Below are positions 44,861-55,294 of a stretch of 64,000 nucleotides of DNA, piece by piece. Below the pieces are notes generated by a model. The model searched no databases. It had not been told where the DNA came from and was given only the letters and a program-made list of their open reading frames with translations. Origin of the DNA: Cercis canadensis (taxonomy: Eukaryota > Streptophyta > Magnoliopsida > Fabales > Fabaceae); NCBI GenBank assembly GCA_003255065.1, contig QAOA01006719.1, positions 195,108 through 259,107 of the forward strand, in the 5' to 3' direction. Both the position numbers and the translations under genes were made by a program. How positions within the stretch are numbered: the stretch's first letter is position 1; every line of letters starts with the position of its first letter.

Positions 44861-46785
44861 ATGCATGAGTTTTAATTTTTTTTTAAAAAAAAAATAAAAT
44901 CTCAAAGAGCTTAAAGAACAAAAGATATTCAATTAGCCTAAAGATGCAGCACAACTTGCTTGCTCAAAGAAGATTTAACCCAATAAAAATTTACCCTATT
45001 TTGAAGCCTTTTGCTTTTTAACCAAACACTGAAGCATACCGTTCAAGCTCGCTTGACTTGAGATCATAACGTGTTCATCAATGGGTTGTCAGTTGCCATG
45101 AAAACTTTGAGAGCATTTCCTTCTACGCTTTTCCACTTAAGCTTATCTGAACACTCATCATCAAGATCTTGTAATAACTTCAAAGCGAATTCACAAAAAT
45201 TAATGCTGATGTTAATCTAGTAACATCCACTCTTATTTTATTTAACAAAAATTAATGAGCGAGTCATGCATTCAAAAAATAACAGAGTGGTGAAGAAATG
45301 ATTGATATGAAACAAGATCTATGCCCATTGATTTATGCAAATGAACTTATAAGGACAAAGTTATGAAAGAAAAGAATTTTGGGCAACCCAAAATTTGCCC
45401 CTATGTCAAGCACTGGGGAGGATCATGGGGACAAAGTTAAAACATAGAACTCTTCTTACAATGGTTATGAGAGCTTGCAAATTTGAATAATGAAAATTTG
45501 CCCCAGTGTAAGGATTCAAAAATATTCCCTTTGAGGGTCATGCAATTGATACCAATGAGATTTTTTTTTGAGTCAGGCTTTGCCCCAGTTTTATTTCCTT
45601 TGAAAACCAAAAATTTTTCATGAAAATTTTTGCCCCAGTTTACTGTTCTAGCAAACCTATCCTCAAGGAGGTCTTCAAGAGCTTGTAATGTGGTCTTAGA
45701 GTAAAAGACTTTTATTTTAAAATGAAAGAATAAAGGTTCAAAATTTGATTTGTCTCTTACCTTATTTCTCCATTTTTCTTCAATGCCCAAACTCCAATAG
45801 GCTTTTATGCCAACATTCATTTACCAAGAGGATTCTCATGGGTTGTAATGGGGTTTTAGGGATGTAAAACATGTCTAATGAAAGAAAAGATGTCAAGGCC
45901 CAAACATTTGATGTTGGGATAACAATGAGAATCTTGCTTTTGACAACTTGCGATCTTCTAAATTTTTATTTTTGTGTCATTTGAATGGCCTTTCCTATTC
46001 CTCAACTAATTAGAAGGAATACATTTGTTTATTCTTTTTTTTTTGGAGAGCTTTCCTCTCTTTTGCATTTCCTTTGCATTTATAGTTTCTTTTTGGCAAG
46101 TCTACTGATATTTTGAAGCATCTTTTGCAAGTTTATTCTCATTGTACCCGGGGTATGATTCTCATCAGGTATGAAGGACAATTTAAAGTTCAAAATGGTT
46201 TGACAAAGGATACGATGTGTTTGGATAGAAGAAAGAAAATAATCATTCTTGGCATTTGAATGTTGTCGTAAAAACTAATTAGAGTTCTACCTTTCCCAAG
46301 GAAATATATGAATTCAAAAATTAAGAAATGAACTACTTATTCAAGCTCAAATAGGTGACTAAGGATACTCCACAATGTTTGGAGGAACAAAAAAATGCCT
46401 CTGATCATTGGAAAAGTTTGTTTGTAGAGCTAAAAATTTGCTTGGAAATAATTCATCTTTTGGGGTCTTGAGTTTCCATCATTTTAAAGTTTATCATTTT
46501 TGCATCAATCCCAACTCCTCAAAGGGAAGACTCATGGAGGTTTTTTTTTTTGTTTTTTTGTTTTTTTTTTTGAAGGATTTTAAGGATAAGAGTTTAAAAG
46601 AGAATTAGAAAATGAAAGATAGTGAATGGGAACCATGATCTGCACATTAATGAAGTCAAATAAAATAAGGTCTAGAGTAAGATTTTGACAAAATAAACAT
46701 TAACAACTAAGAAAAGCTTTGAATTAATGAAAATTTCCTTGATGATTTCCTCCAACCTATCCACCAACACTTGGACTAGAATCTT
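44861..46785 (-). other. Ogre-3 non-coding region between gag and repeat arrays
   Basis: Nearly 2 kb with no supported gene. 45155-46105 is the counterpart of 35368-36383. Four CTGGGGCAAA-type purine motifs lie at about 45398, 45497, 45583 and 45632. Frames such as 45437-45820 show no domain. T-rich low-complexity DNA is at 46540-46575. Confidence 0.6.
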
Positions 46786-48528
46786 TCAGACTTGCACCTC
46801 ATGATTTGGCAAATGACTGATGATCAAAATCGGGACTCCATTTTCATATTCTACTTTCACAACCCCGACCTTGATCAACCGTAGCACACGGTCTTTAAAA
46901 ACCTTGCAATCTTCAATTGAATGTCCTATCACATCACTGTGAAATGCACAACTAAGATGTAGATTGTAGCTTGGAGGGAATGGAGGTTCTAGCGGTTTCA
47001 CTGGTTGTGGTGTCATTACTTGTGCTTCTAGTAACTGCAAGTACAATTTTAAATTGGTCATTCCTAAATCAGGAAAAGCATCATTCTTCCGAGAACCTCT
47101 TGGTTGTCCATGATTAGACTTGATCACCCATGGTGCCTTGGGAACATGGTATCCTTGAGGAGAATTTTGGTGAGGTGTATAGAATGATGAAAGATTAGGC
47201 TGGTATGAAGGATAAGATGATGAGATTACATTAACTTGGTAAGGAGGTGAGAAAGTGGGATTTGGTGAATGGTATGGACCTCGAAGTTGAAGGTATGATG
47301 GTGCTCCTGGTGTTTGCACCTAGTTTACTTCTCCTTCATTATTTTTTTGAAAATCCCATTTCCTTTGGCCAGAGCCATTGCTCCCAGCATTAGCTCCTTG
47401 TAACTTTCCTGACCTTACAAGTCCTTCTATCCTCTCTCCAGCGTTAATTATATCAACAAAATCATGAAATGGGCAGCCAGCCATCAATTCGAGGTACAGG
47501 GATTTCAGAGTGTCAAGAAAGATAGAGCACAATTCAGAATCAAGAAGTAGAGGTTGAACTGCTGCTGCTAAGGTCCTCTACTTTTGTGCATACTCTCTAA
47601 AGGACTCATCTGTCTTCTTTTGCATATTCTTCAATTGTTCTCTTGTAGGCGCGATGTCATAGTTAAACTTGTGCTGCTTTAAAAAAGTATTTGCCAAATC
47701 TGTCCAACTTCGCATCTTGGTATAGTCTAGGTTCATGAACTAATTGTAAGCAGCACCAGTCAGACTCTTAGGGAAGAAATGGATCATTACCATCTCATCC
47801 TCCTCTATTGCAGCCATCTCAGTAATGTACGACACCAAGTGAAACTTTGGGTTACCTGTACCATCATACTTTTGAAACTCAAGAAGCTTAAAATATTTGG
47901 GGATTGACACATTTGGAGTAAGTCGTAACTACTTGATTCCCATAGCACCAAAAGAGCTAGTCCCTTCCATAGCTTGAATCCTTTCTTCAAGGGTTAGCAA
48001 CTTTTCCTTTTGCTTCTCCTTCTCATACCCCTCATTCCCTTTCTCAAAGTGCATGGTTAAAGGTGGATTTTGGGTCGTGGAATTAGGGATGTAATGAGTG
48101 ATTGGATGTGTATAGGTGAAAACACCACCTTGATTCTCGCTTAGATTAAAGGCAGCTTCAATCGAATTTGCAGTTGAAATCAAAGGTGGTGGCAGCATGG
48201 TATATCGGGTGTCTGATGGTTGGGAGATAGGTGAAATTGCAGAATCGGGGTCAAATCCATGCCCAGGGGCAGATGTAGGAGCCATCATGTATAGAAGCAT
48301 ACCCCATATCAGATTAAATTGGGAAGTTGAAGAAATTTTCTCATTCGACGGCAATGGTAAAAACAAAGTTGCTTGAGAAATTGGAGAAATTGTAGTATTG
48401 TTTGGGCCTTCAGACACCCCTTTCAGCTTTAAACTTTGAGTAAGCAAATTCAGTATTTCATCTATTTGACCCTTCATTCCATCTAGCTTAGCTTTAAAAT
48501 CTCTACTCTGATCTTGAATCCCTTCCAT
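46786..48528 (-). pseudogene. Ogre-3 gag
   Basis: A single 581-codon frame from ATG 48528 (MEGIQDQSRDFKAKLDGMKG) to 46786, interrupted by stops at about 47929, 47740, 47578 and 47320. The gag core is clear (LEFQKYDGTGNPKFHLVSYI, REQLKNMQKKTDESFREYA). After the TAG at 47320-47322 the frame stays open for 177 codons to a natural-looking end and includes the zinc-binding motif CAFHSDVIGHSIEDC. Two stops replace Trp (TGG to TAG) and one replaces Gln (CAG to TAG) relative to the paralogues. Confidence 0.9.
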
Positions 48529-48540
48529 GATTGTGATGGT

Positions 48541-48976
48541 TCTGGATCTTAGTATGATTGACCTTTTATTGGAGTACTTTTGATTGAGCTTGTTTTCCTT
48601 TGAGCGAAATATGTTCGAAATTTTTCAATAAAACCTTATGGGATGCATGAAAAAAATAATGAGATTTATGGAATAAAAACAAGGTTTCCACATTCTTTTC
48701 TTTATTTGGAAAAGTGAAAATGTCAATGAGAGAGAAAAAAAAAAAAGTAGACATTTATTCTGGATCTTAGTATGATTGACCTCTTATTGGAGTACTTTTG
48801 ATTGAGCTTGTTTTCCTTTGAGCGAGATATGTTCGAAATTTTTCAATAAAACCTTATGGGATGCATGAAAAAAATAATGAGATTTATGGAATAAAAACAA
48901 GGTTTCCACATTCTCTTCTTTATTTGGAAAAGTGAAAATGTCAATGAGAGAGAAAAAAAAAAGTAGACATTTGATT
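48541..48976 (-). repeat. 218-bp tandem duplication in the Ogre-3 leader
   Basis: TCTGGATCTTAGTATGATTG at 48541 recurs at 48759, and both copies run through the A-rich AGAGAGAAAAAA block. It affects the same leader/gag-start zone as the 591-bp duplication of Ogre-2, but with different end points. Confidence 0.88.
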
Positions 48977-49275
48977 TATTTGAAAAAGAAGCAAGGCATC
49001 ATACCTCTCCCTTTAATGCAAGAAAACAATTAGAGAAATAAAAACAAAAAAAATGCTTCCTTGACGTCTTATGAATCGACCAGCCTTAGGTTTAGAATTG
49101 CTAACTTAATGGTCAAGGTCTACCCTATAAAGGTGGGCATCTACTGTCAAAACTACGTGCATGGTTTGGTGATGAGTGCTACTATCTTGAAAGTCCAAGG
49201 TATTGTAAATTGCCTCTCATTGGGATGACAGAGACCCTGTCTTGTTGACATGAATAGATGAAAGGTAGAGCCTCT
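48977..49275 (-). other. Ogre-3 5' leader, cut by Athila-2
   Basis: Leader homologous to 39240-39500. It stops at GTAGAGCCTCT, where the other copies continue CTATCTACTCATG. The rest of the leader, primer site and 5' LTR are not found beyond Athila-2. Confidence 0.75.
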
Positions 49276-50701
49276 TGTTGTGAAAATTCCAACGCAAGTG
49301 TACGTTGTCGTTTGCAAGTAATAAAATGAGATCAATTTATCGTTCCCACGAGGACTAATGTACCAACTACCGAAAGAGGGTTAACCTTAACTTTATCTAA
49401 TCAATCGATAAGGAGATATTTCAATAAAACAACTAAAAATAGAATGAAAATAATGTAAACCAGAAAAATAGAAAATTAAACCAGAAAAAATGATAGATTC
49501 AGCAAGAGAGAAACACCTAGGGTTCCGATTTCACCATAATTACTCCCAGCTTTCATTCCATATTCCATTAACTCCAATTTATCTTCCTATTTGCTAATCA
49601 AGATTCCCTAATTTATTCACTAGCCTCTCCCAAGGTCTAGTGTAAGTATCCCTTAATTACTAACCCTGTATATCCCTATACGAGTTACAATAATTACAAA
49701 TTCATTTAGTTTTGTGGATCTTTTTGACTGATTACATAAGCCATGGAGGTATATTCCTATCCTCCATGTAACTCATGGCATTTACCCCAAGGAACTTGAC
49801 ACACAACTCTCCTTCCGGTCTCATTGTGATTAACAATTCATCTAATTATTGGCCAGACAATCAGAAGCATTAAGAGAAGAGATAAACGCTCAAATTGAAG
49901 AGATAAATAATGGAATTAACTTCATATGAAACTACAGCTGGTCCTAATTAGGCTACATCGTACCCTAGATAAGAGAATTAGTTCATACTAGATGAAGAGA
50001 ACAAGAAAGAATAAAATTGAGACATGATTCAAAGGTAAAAGAGGAAAAACTCTGGTTTGAAGGTCAAATCAGCCTTGCATCTCCTCCCTTCAATCCTTCC
50101 TTTGCCTCTTTTGTGCCTCCACAAGTGTTTAAGAACGAACCCCTTTCTAATTCCCTAGCTTTTCTATTTATACCCCTCACTCTAAAGTCTTAAAACCCAT
50201 GAAAAAATAAGCCGCGTCTGCAGAATTAAATTCGGGCGCCGCACCTCTGAAGTTTGGGTGCCGCACCTCTGAGCTGCTGGAAGAAATCTGGTTCTTTTCA
50301 TTTTTCGGGCGCCACACCTCTATATTTTGAGGGGTGCGGCGCTGAGCTGCTGTCCCAACATGTGTATTTTTTTGCATACGGGGGGTGCGGCGCTACTGTT
50401 CAAGGGGTGCACCTCTGAGCTGCTGGAAGAAATCTGGTTCTTGTCATTTTTCGAGCGCCGCACCTCTGTATTTTGAGGGGTGCGGCGCTGAGCTGCTGCC
50501 AAATTCTCCCTTCTGATGCTTCTGAGCACCCAAGCTCTGACTTATATCCTCAAACTCCTCAAAAGTCCTTGTTTCTTTGCTCAAGTCCATAGGATCTGCA
50601 ATTTAACATAAAAATCTCATTAAATAGCCATTTGATCTACAAGAACTACTCAATTATTTAAGCTAGGACACCTAAAAAGTGAGTGTAAAATTCACTCAAC
50701 A
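49276..50701 (-). repeat. Athila-2 3' LTR
   Basis: TGTTGTGAAAATTCC...ATTCACTCAACA on the + strand. The right part (50230-50500) contains GC-rich inverted repeats (GCGCCGCACC...GGTGCGGCGC) in an otherwise AT-rich LTR. Confidence 0.93.
50230..50500. repeat. GC-rich hairpin cluster in the Athila-2 LTR
   Basis: Units of GCGCCGCACCTCT, a short AT loop (GTATTTTGA), then GGGGTGCGGCGCTGAGCTG. The arms GCGCCGCACC/GGTGCGGCGC are perfect complements of 10 bases. Two full hairpins and several half units are present; the same cluster sits at 61368-61610 in the other LTR. Confidence 0.85.
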
Positions 50702-50716
50702 AATACCCCCAAACTT
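50702..50716 (-). promoter_or_regulatory. Athila-2 polypurine tract
   Basis: AAGTTTGGGGGTATT on the element strand, abutting the 3' LTR start TGTTGAGTGAA. Similar purine runs occur at 51207-51222 and 51955-51972, the latter just behind the env-position ORF. Confidence 0.88.
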
Positions 50717-52074
50717 AATACTTGCTAGTCCTCGAGCAAGGAGAATAGCTTCTGATTTTTGAGCCACTCAAGAATGCTAACTTTTCTTACTCACCATACA
50801 GGCCTCAGAGGATTCAGTCAACCACATTTCTTAGAAATTTTTCAAGATGCTACTTATGCCCTTTTTCACCCCAAAATTGATCTTGCTGCACTGAAAAGAT
50901 CTGTGTGTGTGAAAATAAGCCTTGCCCATCCTACTAACTCAATTTAAATCAGATTATGCACACTTAAATCAATGTCAATTTCTAGTTTAAGTGCTTCGGA
51001 ACCCCATATGCTTGCTTTTCATGCCAATCTCCACTAATGTAAACTGAACACAAAACCAAGGATCAACAGGGCTTTAACAGGTTTTGTAATGTGAGGTTGG
51101 GCTAAGGGTACGATAAAAGATCAGAAAATAAAATAGGGCTAAAACCACCTATCACACATAATCTGCTTTAGAGCATGTTTCAAAAGCGTCCTTCTTCTTC
51201 TCCCTCAATACCCCCAAACTTGTTTTTCTTTTCAAATCCTTATTGTGCCACTTTATCCACATTTCATACTTCAAATCATTCCTTTTTCTTTCAAACTTTT
51301 AGTTTTTTTTTTTTAAAGCATTTTTCTTTTCTCCACCACTCTTCTTAACCTTTNCCTTAATTTTCTTAGCTCTAGATGCTCTTAAGACTGAAAATGTATA
51401 TTAGGTGAAAGGTTCAAGAAAAAAGATCATACAAAGGGATAGGATCAGTATAGGTGACAAAGAAACAGGCTAAATTAAGCTCAATGGGGTATGCTAGGGA
51501 TGACATTTGATGCACATGGTTAGCTTAGAAAGGCTCAAGCTTAACAAAGAATGCCTGAATCATATCCTTAATATTACGCAGTCTAGGATTTCGCCTTGAC
51601 TGGCAATCAAGCAAGTTCTAGTGCTCATGAGTTCTTGAAATGACTTAGTTTACATAATCCTTTCTAAATCATGCCACATTCAAGCAGGCAAGGCTTTGTG
51701 TTCAAGGAATCAGTGATATTCAAGCAACAAAAACAACAGCTGGGATTTAACAGACATACACAAAGCATCTATCATATTTCTAGATATGTGATCAACAGAA
51801 AACAGTTTTATCATAGGCCCAAGGTTAAACAAAAAATTTCACTCTATTCTACTAAACTTAAAGAAAAATAAAATTTAAACATAAAAACTACCTAGAAAAG
51901 CATTTAAAGATACCCAATAAGTTAAGTGCAAATCAATACAGCAACTCAGAAAATAATTCCCCACCCCCAAACTTAAAGGAAACATTGTCCTCAATGTTTA
52001 AAACAAAGAAGAAAAAGATGNGTTCAAAATACTAAAAGAGAAGGTGAGTGAGACTTCCCTGAGGTAGTGGTGGG
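50717..52074 (-). other. Athila-2 3' untranslated region
   Basis: About 1.36 kb, no supported gene. It contains two extra polypurine-like tracts, and Ns at 51354 and 52021. Small frames (50759-50947, 51671-51871) show no domain. Confidence 0.65.
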
Positions 52075-53196
52075 TCATATGGCATGGTCGCCGTCCTCCT
52101 CCGCAGCTGGAGGTGCTGGATCGGCTGGCATGGTGGGTATGGTCCCAGGGGCGAGTGTGCACTGGCTCAGGAGCTGGTTCAGGGCATGAGTCTGTGATTG
52201 CATGAAATGGTCCACCCTGCTTTGGAAGAATTGCTGCTGGGTGAGGGCGTCTTGCATGGTACCAAGGGTGGAGTGGATGCCGCATATGTCCTCCTCAATT
52301 CTATCAAACCTCTCAGTGGCCGAAAAAGGTCAGCGGGACTGAGAGGGTTGTGAGGATCTGACTGGGTCTGTGTCAGCCTGCCTCCAACTCTTGAAGGCAT
52401 ACAAAGTGTTGTCGTCCAGGGCACGGTGGGGAAAATTGAGCTCTTCGTCCGCACTCCAAGCCACTCCAGCATTTTTGCACATGTGAGTGATCAAAGAGGG
52501 GTAAGGTAACCCGCTTGTTGTGGCACCACGGAGAATGTCGAGGAAGTTCTTGTGAATGATACGGCCCACATCTAGGGAGAGCTCAGCCATGATGGCATAG
52601 AGGAGGAAGGCGCGCTCAGTGACAACATCACTGAGGTGGGTGACAGGGAGGAGTTTGGCGGCAAGGAAATGCAGCCATGCCTTCTCGGTAGTATCGAGGG
52701 CATCTTTCGGGAGAGAGATGTATCGGTCTTTGGACATCTTCCAAACAGTGCTCGGTCGACAGAGGAGCTGTGTAATGGCATCCATGTCACACTCGTCCTC
52801 TTCAGTAAGGGTCTTGTACGCGTCGTCCTGGACTGTGGGGAGCTGATAGAATCGGTTGATGGCGCTCCGACTAAAAGGGACGAGCTTGCCACGGATAAAC
52901 ACCTTGTCGTTGGAACGCTCAGGGGCGTTGGCATAGAATTCTCGCACAACAGGCACCACTGCAGCTTCAGGTTGTTGGGCAAAGTGCGTCCAGCGTCTCT
53001 TAGCCAGGTGGTGGATAATATCAACATGGTCGCCCGAATGAGAGAGTTGGATGCCTCGTTCTGGGACGATGGTGTGCTTGGCCACAGATACTTGGAACCG
53101 CTAGAATGCCTTGGGACTAACAAAGCAGCTTCTGTCATATGATGGTGGTGTCGAGGAAGTGGCGCCTCTTGTGGTTTTCTGCTTCTTTGATGACAT
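52075..53196 (-). pseudogene. Athila-2 env-position ORF (putative plant transposon protein domain)
   Basis: One frame of 373 codons from ATG 53196 (MSSKKQKTTRG) to 52075, with two stops (about 53101 and 52330). The central part matches the domain commonly annotated in the third ORF of Athila-type elements (FYANAPERSNDKVFIRGKLV, AKLLPVTHLSDVVTERAFLL, LSLDVGRIIHKNFLDILRGA). The C-terminal ~60 residues are Gln/Pro-rich and helical (MQDALTQQQFFQSRVDHFMQ). Although this position corresponds to env, I see no signal peptide, no membrane anchor and no cleavage site, so calling it an envelope protein is not supported. Its function is unknown. Confidence 0.8.
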
Positions 53197-54996
53197 TGTG
53201 CGATTTCTGGTAGCTTTAGGTAGAACCTGAAAAAGAAAATGCCAAAGTGAGTTCAAGGCATACAAAGAAAATCCACAGTTGGTGTCCTTGTGAAATGGCG
53301 GCACTCGGATAGACAAAGCATGCTATGGACATGTGCATAATATCGCAAGGTAGAGAAGTATGGCAAGCAAGGGCAAGAAAGTGGAAGGCACTTAGGCAAG
53401 TCAATGCATGGCATGTAAAGGGGCTAATGTGCATTTACAATGTGAAGTGTGCTTCATAGAAGTTATTGTGAGCATTAGATGCACAACACATTCACTATAG
53501 CCATCTAATTTGTGCTCAAGCCAGGCATGTGTCGAATAGAGATTTTAGGCATGCACATTTATAGAATGCTAAAGAGATTTTGTCATGGGGTAGATGTGAT
53601 GAAACATAAGCAATGGGTGGAGTAAGTAAGTAAGGAGGGCATGCATAAAGTTGGGTAAGAGGGGTAAAAGTGAAAGCAAAACATGCAAGAGGAAATAGCT
53701 AAAGCAAACAAGCCATGCAAGAGCCTCAATTATGCTTATGAAGAAACTTAACTTCATTTGAGCAAAGTATCGAACACTTGGTGGGCATGTACAAGAAAGA
53801 AGGTTCTTAAAGCCATTTGAAATATGCATTACCTCCAAAATGGCCAAAGTACATCCAGGAAATCCAAAAGGTAAGAAGAAGAGGAGAAATTTACCTTGAT
53901 TGGCCGAAACTCGCAAAAGCCCCCTTTATAATTCGAAAATAAAACTTGAAGTGAGTGTGAGGAAATTTTGATGTGAAAACTAGTGGGTAATGGAGGGAGA
54001 GGGGCGAAATGGAGTGATGAGTGGGTGTATGTGTGAGTTAGAAAGAAATTTTACAATGGGTAAGTGTGGGTGTGGAGAGAAACATGCGAAGATATTATTG
54101 GAGTTTTGTTATTTAGTTGTCACTTAGTTAATTGCATGCAGTTCAATCCAGGGCTGCCTTCAATCCAAATCATTAATCCTTCCGAATAGAATCTTTATTG
54201 GTGAAATTGGTAATTGTTAGCCTTAATCCTCGTGGGAACGATACTCTACTCACTTCTATATTACTTGTGTGACCCGGTATACTTGCCGGAAAAAGTCCCA
54301 TCAGTGTGGTTGTGGGGGAAAAAGAAGGAAGTTATTTAATCTTACGATGGGCCCCAAGAAACCCTGTGGGTGTTTTGTTTCAAAAAAAATTTAAAGTGTG
54401 GGCTCGGGCACCCCACCTCTAAGGAATGAGGGGTGCAGCGCTGGCTTGCTCCTTGCTTTTCTGATGTCTCGGGTGCCACACCTCTGAGGAATGAGGGGTG
54501 CGTGCTAGCTTGCTGCCAGGCTATGATGTCTTGGGCACCGCACCTCTGAGGAATGAGGGGTGCAGCGCTAGCTTGCTGGTTTTTACACCTTTAGACTGCA
54601 AATTTGGGTGCTGCAACTCTGAATATTGAGGGGTGCGGCGTTGTGCGTCTGCCCAGGGATTCTTTTTGTGTTCCAAGACTGCTTTAAAATGGTGGCACAC
54701 CTATCAAAACACCGATAAGCACCTATGAATTGGAAATGCACGTGATACCTCGCAAGACATGAACAACTAAACATTAAAAATCTATTTCTATCACATACTA
54801 GCAACCTAAATGAAATCAAATAAGATAACTAAAAGTAAAAGTAAAGGAATGTGCTGAAAAACACTTAGGTTGCCTCCCAATGAGCGCTAAATTTATAGTT
54901 TGTAGCTAGACTTTTTGGGAATGGATCACTGGGGTTCTTCAGGGTGATGGAAGATTTGGGGAAATCTTTCACACCATCAATGTAGCTCTTAAGTCG
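53197..54996 (-). other. Athila-2 region between pol and env-position ORF
   Basis: 1.8 kb without a supported gene. 54060-54310 resembles LTR sequence of another Athila-type element on the + strand (CCTCGTGGGAACGATACTC, then GACCCGGTATACTTGCCGG). 54395-54645 holds four more GC-rich hairpin units like those in the LTR. Frames at 53216-53916 show no domain. Confidence 0.6.
54395..54645. repeat. GC-rich hairpin cluster, internal copy
   Basis: Four units of the form GGGCACCGCACCTCTGAGGA, then ATGAGGGGTGCAGCGCTAGC, followed by TTGCTGG. They are the same design and orientation as in the LTR but diverged in sequence (loop GAGGAAT in place of GTATTTT). Confidence 0.82.
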
Positions 54997-55294
54997 CTAA
55001 CCATTAGCCTTAAACTTTTTGTTCGGACTTTGAATTTCCACAACTCCATGTGAGAATGTTTGAATGACAGTAAAAGGTCCCGACCACCTAGATCTCAATT
55101 TTCCAGGGAAAAGCCTCAAACGCGAGTTGAAAAGGAGGACTTGTTGACCAGGGGCAAAGTCACGATGCACAATATGCTTGTCATGCCATTTCTTTGTCTG
55201 CTCTTTATAAATATTGGCATTCTCGTTAGCCCCCTGACGAAACTCGTCCATTTCATTTAGTTGAAGACAGCGCTTTTCACTCGCAACTTGAAGA
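54997..55294 (-). pseudogene. Athila-2 integrase C-terminus
   Basis: Shifted frame relative to the rest of pol. It encodes the linker and C-terminal module ([40 protein letters not shown]), matching Athila-1 at the same position, and ends at FKANG. The frameshift lies near 55310-55340. Confidence 0.88.

Larger units (their letters stand above)
43286..49275 (-). mobile_element. Ogre-3: pol-less Ogre derivative, truncated at both ends
   Basis: From the 5' side: leader (cut at 49275 by Athila-2), a complete gag-length frame (48528-46786), a non-coding region, an 80-bp array, a 30-bp array, a polypurine tract (43321) and only the last ~35 bp of the 3' LTR (ATTTGGACGAAAATAAGTGT, then CCACA). Protease, RT and integrase are absent, and gag passes directly into the same non-coding segment as in Ogre-2. 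This suggests a non-autonomous, gag-only subfamily and not two independent deletions. Confidence 0.83.

Noticed and set aside
52075..53196. Retroviral envelope glycoprotein in Athila-2
   Set aside because: Position alone suggests env. No signal peptide, membrane anchor, cleavage site or glycoprotein-like Cys pattern is visible.
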